From assembly GCA_017979445.1 (NCBI GenBank), contig CM030715.1, positions 36,143,756 to 36,207,755 on the forward strand: a stretch of 64,000 nt of DNA, in the 5' to 3' direction. Each line of letters opens with the position of its first letter. Positions within the stretch are counted from its first letter, which is position 1. Source of the DNA: Akebia trifoliata (lineage: Eukaryota; Streptophyta; Magnoliopsida; Ranunculales; Lardizabalaceae). The notes beneath the pieces were generated by a model. That model was not told where the DNA came from, searched no databases, and saw only the letters and a list, made by a program, of their open reading frames with translations. Both the position numbers and the translations under genes were made by a program. Below, in pieces: positions 60,719 through 64,000 of this stretch.

Positions 60719-60946
60719 CATGGTTTTAAAACTTAGTTTCGCGTCTCATCTTGTTCATGTCAGATACTGAGTCATGTCGGACGAGTTTTTCGATACGTTC
60801 GAGACGTTTTGTCCAAAAATTTGAAAAATGAACGTGGGGTATTAAATCTCATTCTAAAAATTGACTTGTGTGTTCGTCTCATTCATGCCTGACATCGAGA
60901 CAACTCGGACGATACGTCTCGGTCTCGGACGAGTTTTGAAACCATG
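60719..60946. mobile_element. hAT-type MITE (CATGGTTTTAAA family), second member
   Basis: 228 bp; ends CATGGTTTTAAAAC and GTTTTGAAACCATG; perfect 8-bp duplication GTTCAAAG (60711-60718, 60947-60954). Long internal inverted likeness built on CTCGGACGA and GAGACG. Non-coding. Confidence 0.92.
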
Positions 60947-60954
60947 GTTCAAAG

Positions 60955-62873
60955 TTAATACTGTGTAGTTTGAATGAGAGGTGCTAAAGATCTTATCGGA
61001 TTGTGGGTGCTTAAAGATCTTAGGTGTGATAGAGTGACCCAGTAAATGGTGTGTCTGCTTAACAACACTCTGATATTTATGTGATATAAGAAAAATAAAT
61101 AGAAAAATAATATAAAATAAAGTTATAAATACCATAAAAATACTATCTTAATGTTGAAATGAGTGAGACTTGTATTGAATACAATAGTTTTAAAGCAGAT
61201 TTCGCCCCTGTGATGTGCTAACAATTTTTAGACATCTGTCTTCTAAGATACAACACTTCACAGGAAGGTACTATGCAGATAATAATTCAAAAATTGAATT
61301 AATGCAAAAGAGGGAACACTTGAGAAGTTATAAAATTAGAACTGTCTCTCTGTAGAATTGAGACATTATTTGTTTTTCTTAGAACAGAGCCAAGTTGTAA
61401 CTCATTGAATTAAGAATTCAACTCGATCCAACAAAGTTGTGGCAAAAGTGGGTCTTTCAAGCGCACCCACGTGGTTTAAATCCCTCCATGCACGCTCATT
61501 GCATGTGCATACAAGCACTAAGATTTTTCAGACCAATGAGCCTAAATCCCTTTTAGAACCCATGGGCTCTCACGTGTGCGTAGGTTTGACCTATCTTTCT
61601 CACATTTACTACAATATATGAGAGCTTTTATATAAGAGTTACATTTTTTAGTTATTTCTATTCGATATGAGATTAAAATTTTACACCACAACTTACAAAC
61701 AAACACTTAACTCTTACTTTCACTTTTTTACTTTAACTTTTGCTTTTATTTTCATTCAAACATTATAATAAATCCCACATTAATCCTACACATTTGTCAT
61801 CAATACTCTTAGTAAATGAGCAAATCCAATGTTGGTCATAAATGTTGTATTTTTAACCCGTGCCGGATCACTGAGTTGCCAATTTATAGATTTTGGATCT
61901 AATATCAATTCCAATGGTTAGAAATCCTTTATCAGGCTGGTGGATAGGTATTTACGACCAATGAATGCATATGTGTTAATGAAACTTGAGCCATAACAAT
62001 TACCTTATCAGGTAAAGAAGGGTATTGGTATTTTCTAAAACAAGGGTATCTAAAAAAATTCATCAAAACCCATAGGGCCTCTCTAAATCACCCTATACAA
62101 TGATGAGGGTTTCGTGAAATGTAAAAGATGATGGATTACGAAAAAATAGTTTAAGTTTTATTAATGGGGTATATGATCAAATTTCAAGGGGGACGTCTAA
62201 AATATTAAGAATATTTTTTGGGAGGGGCAATCTTATTGACACTCTAAGAATCCTTGTATTTTATGAGCACTTTTAAAAATAAAAATAAAAATTATTTTGA
62301 GCACTTCATGTCAGAAGGTACTCCTTGCACTCCTCCTCATCCATTAATGATTCCATCGAATCCGATAATGATCGAGGGGAGAGAGATCGGGGGAGGAAGA
62401 GGAGAAGAAAAAAAGGAAAAAAAAAAGGTACAACGAAAGAGAATAGGAAGAAAAAGATAGAAGAATGATCGACAGTGTGCTTGAGGTTCATCGAAAAAGA
62501 CGTAGAGGTGCTGGAGAGGGGGGTTAAGTTCGAGTGTGCCCATAAAAAGACAAAGTTCTATTTTCTTTTTCTTGAAATTTGATCAGTCTTTAAATTTTTA
62601 TTAATTTTTTTTAGTAGTGGCAAAATAAATTGTGGAGGTGTATTTCATGCATCATAACGTGTGCCCTTAGGGCACATTTTAACGACACCCCTCCAAATAT
62701 TCACTTTTGAAGATTTTCAAGAGGTGTGAAATGCACTGGGTCAGGTGGCCGTGGCTTGGTTCTCTTAAAGTCTAAGGTCTTCGATTCATCTGAGTCCCCT
62801 CCCTTTCTCACTCCCGCGTCCCGAGGGTGATAAAAGTTGAGAGATTTACTATCACCACTTCGAAGAAGATTTT

Positions 62874-62874
<1 letters not shown>
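60955..62874. other. Intergenic, no gene seen
   Basis: AT-rich; a purine-rich stretch at 62,370-62,460 and a half-MITE at 62,630-62,695 are the only features. Confidence 0.5.
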
Positions 62875-62923
<49 letters not shown>

Positions 62924-62929
62924 GAGAGG
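62875..62929. repeat. (AG)n microsatellite
   Basis: About 27 units with one CG interruption near 62,911; probably in the leader of the gene starting at the right edge. Confidence 0.9.
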
Positions 62930-63124
62930 AAAAAGAGCCAATTGGGGTTTCCATTGGTAATGGTGGTGACGGTGAAGAAGGGCATAAGCGCAGTGGCGGT
63001 GTTGGTGCAATCGATGTTCTGGTCCGGTGGTAATGGTCGCAGAGGAGTTTTATTGGTGGAAGGGAGCATTGGTAGTGTATTATTTGGAGGCGGCGGAGTT
63101 CGCGGCGGAGGCTTCTGGTCGACG

Positions 63125-63210
63125 ATGGCTCCTTCTAATGTTGGAATGGCTGTTGCAGTGACGGCCATGGCTGGCATCGCCTTGGCCGTCACCCTCGTCT
63201 ACTCTCATCG
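63125..63210 (+). CDS. Likely first coding exon of a gene leaving the window
   Basis: ATG 63125 opens 28 codons of a membrane-anchor-like N-terminus (MAPSNVGMAVAVTAMAGIAL...) up to a GT donor at 63211 in phase 2. A GA microsatellite leader lies about 200 bp upstream. The frame is open further upstream (from 62837), but that part is Gly/Val-rich and looks like untranslated leader. Another good donor (GATCG|GTGAGT) at 63420 suggests an alternative first exon. The product is not identified; later exons lie beyond the window. Confidence 0.4.
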
Positions 63211-64000
63211 GTAAAAAAAGAAAATTTCACCACACTTGTTCAATAAACCCTAGAAAGTATATTAATAATGACAACTCTCAGACGCACTCACACTTGTTCA
63301 TCTTTATCCAACTTCTCCCTCTCATCTTCCTCCTCTTCACCATCTTCGCCTTCGTGGACTCACTTACCATCGCTTCTTCACGTCTCCTCCTCCGCCTCCT
63401 CCCTAGTTTCCTCCGATCGGTGAGTCTCTCTTTCACTCTCAATTCTTTCTTGATTTTTCTTTTTCTTCGATTCTTGTCTTTTTTAATTTTTTTCCCCAAC
63501 TTCAGATCCGATCTCAAAGTGTTTGATATAGTTCTATCTCGAGTCTTCACCGCATCTATCTCAACTTAACTGTTGTTTCTTCATGATTTTGATACCTCTT
63601 GTTGCTTAATTTGGTTTTCATTGTTGTGAATTTGGTAAGCTTTTAGTTTTAGGCAGAGATTGGTGAATTAATGGATGAGTTTTCTTTATTTCGTTGGCTT
63701 TTTTATAATACTTAATTTTACATGTAAAATTTTTAGCAGTCTTATGAATCTTGATAGTTTCATGATGATGGTGATCTATATGTTGTCTATAAAACGTCAC
63801 AAAGTGTCAAAATTTCAAGTCTTAACTGTTATTCACCCTTTCACCAATAAAAGAAAAGTCTGTATTTGACGAATCTTCTCTGTCGTGTGTTCCACTGCTC
63901 AATGGCATGTACTTTGGAGTCATGTTGTTCCTAGAGCATGTTATCGTGAAATATGGGATAATTTACCTATGTCTACCTTACAAATGTACTTAATATTTGT
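63211..64000 (+). other. Probable intron or alternative leader of the right-edge gene
   Basis: CT-rich leader-like sequence at 63,280-63,419 followed by a GATCG|GTGAGT donor, then T-rich intron-like sequence to the window end. Confidence 0.4.

Noticed and set aside
62701..63192. 163-residue minus-strand frame with Pro-rich and Ser-Leu repeats
   Set aside because: The Ser-Leu run is the AG microsatellite read backwards; no domain, and codon use looks accidental.

Overview
This window is AT-rich nuclear DNA from a flowering plant, probably a dicot. The evidence is GT-AG introns, plant gene families (an HD-Zip class I factor, a plant-type methionine gamma-lyase, and a 6-phosphogluconolactonase with a plastid-type leader), a Ty3/gypsy-type LTR element, many short foldback DNA elements, and an 80-bp scrap of plastid DNA carrying half of trnA-UGC. 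The species cannot be named from sequence alone. Gene density is low: four complete protein-coding genes, one truncated gene copy, one gene start at the right edge, and a pair of unidentified gene fragments.

Layout. 1-16 kb: intergenic, with MITE-like hairpins, a 400-bp and a 121-bp tandem duplication, and a probable LTR fragment near 10.7-11.2 kb. 16.4-17.7 kb: a two-exon HD-Zip I gene (+) of the ATHB-7/ATHB-12 type. 18-29 kb: intergenic, with a duplicated gene fragment (24.6 and 27.6 kb), two 8-bp-TSD MITEs and a probable Athila/Tat-type LTR fragment. 29.9-32.3 kb: a two-exon methionine gamma-lyase gene (-). 33.39-37.42 kb: an LTR retrotransposon with both LTRs, a perfect 5-bp TSD, PBS and PPT; only gag, protease and the start of reverse transcriptase remain, so it is non-autonomous. 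37.5-42 kb: AT-rich repeats and an orphan cluster of G-boxes.

42-59 kb: a tandem 6-phosphogluconolactonase (PGL) cluster. Copy C (56.7-58.5 kb) has three exons and a plastid-type leader. Copy B (51.3-53.3 kb) has the same exon structure but no leader. Copy A (45.3-45.8 kb) is only the last exon. A and B sit in two head-to-tail segmental duplication units (about 43,049-47,903 and 47,904-55,699). Unit 1 lacks the roughly 2.6 kb that carries exons 1-2 and a giant foldback element in unit 2. A diverged scrap of the same 3' flank at about 41.94-42.24 kb suggests an older, mostly lost unit. 59-64 kb: intergenic, with two more MITEs, then the likely first exon of a gene that leaves the window.

The genes do not form an operon-like system. 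PGL acts in the oxidative pentose phosphate pathway, methionine gamma-lyase in methionine catabolism, and the HD-Zip protein in stress-linked transcription. I found no clear new molecular system. The most interesting material is the PGL duplication history, with its embedded foldback elements and intronic minisatellite. All coordinates come from reading by eye; splice sites were chosen by GT-AG, reading phase and family likeness.
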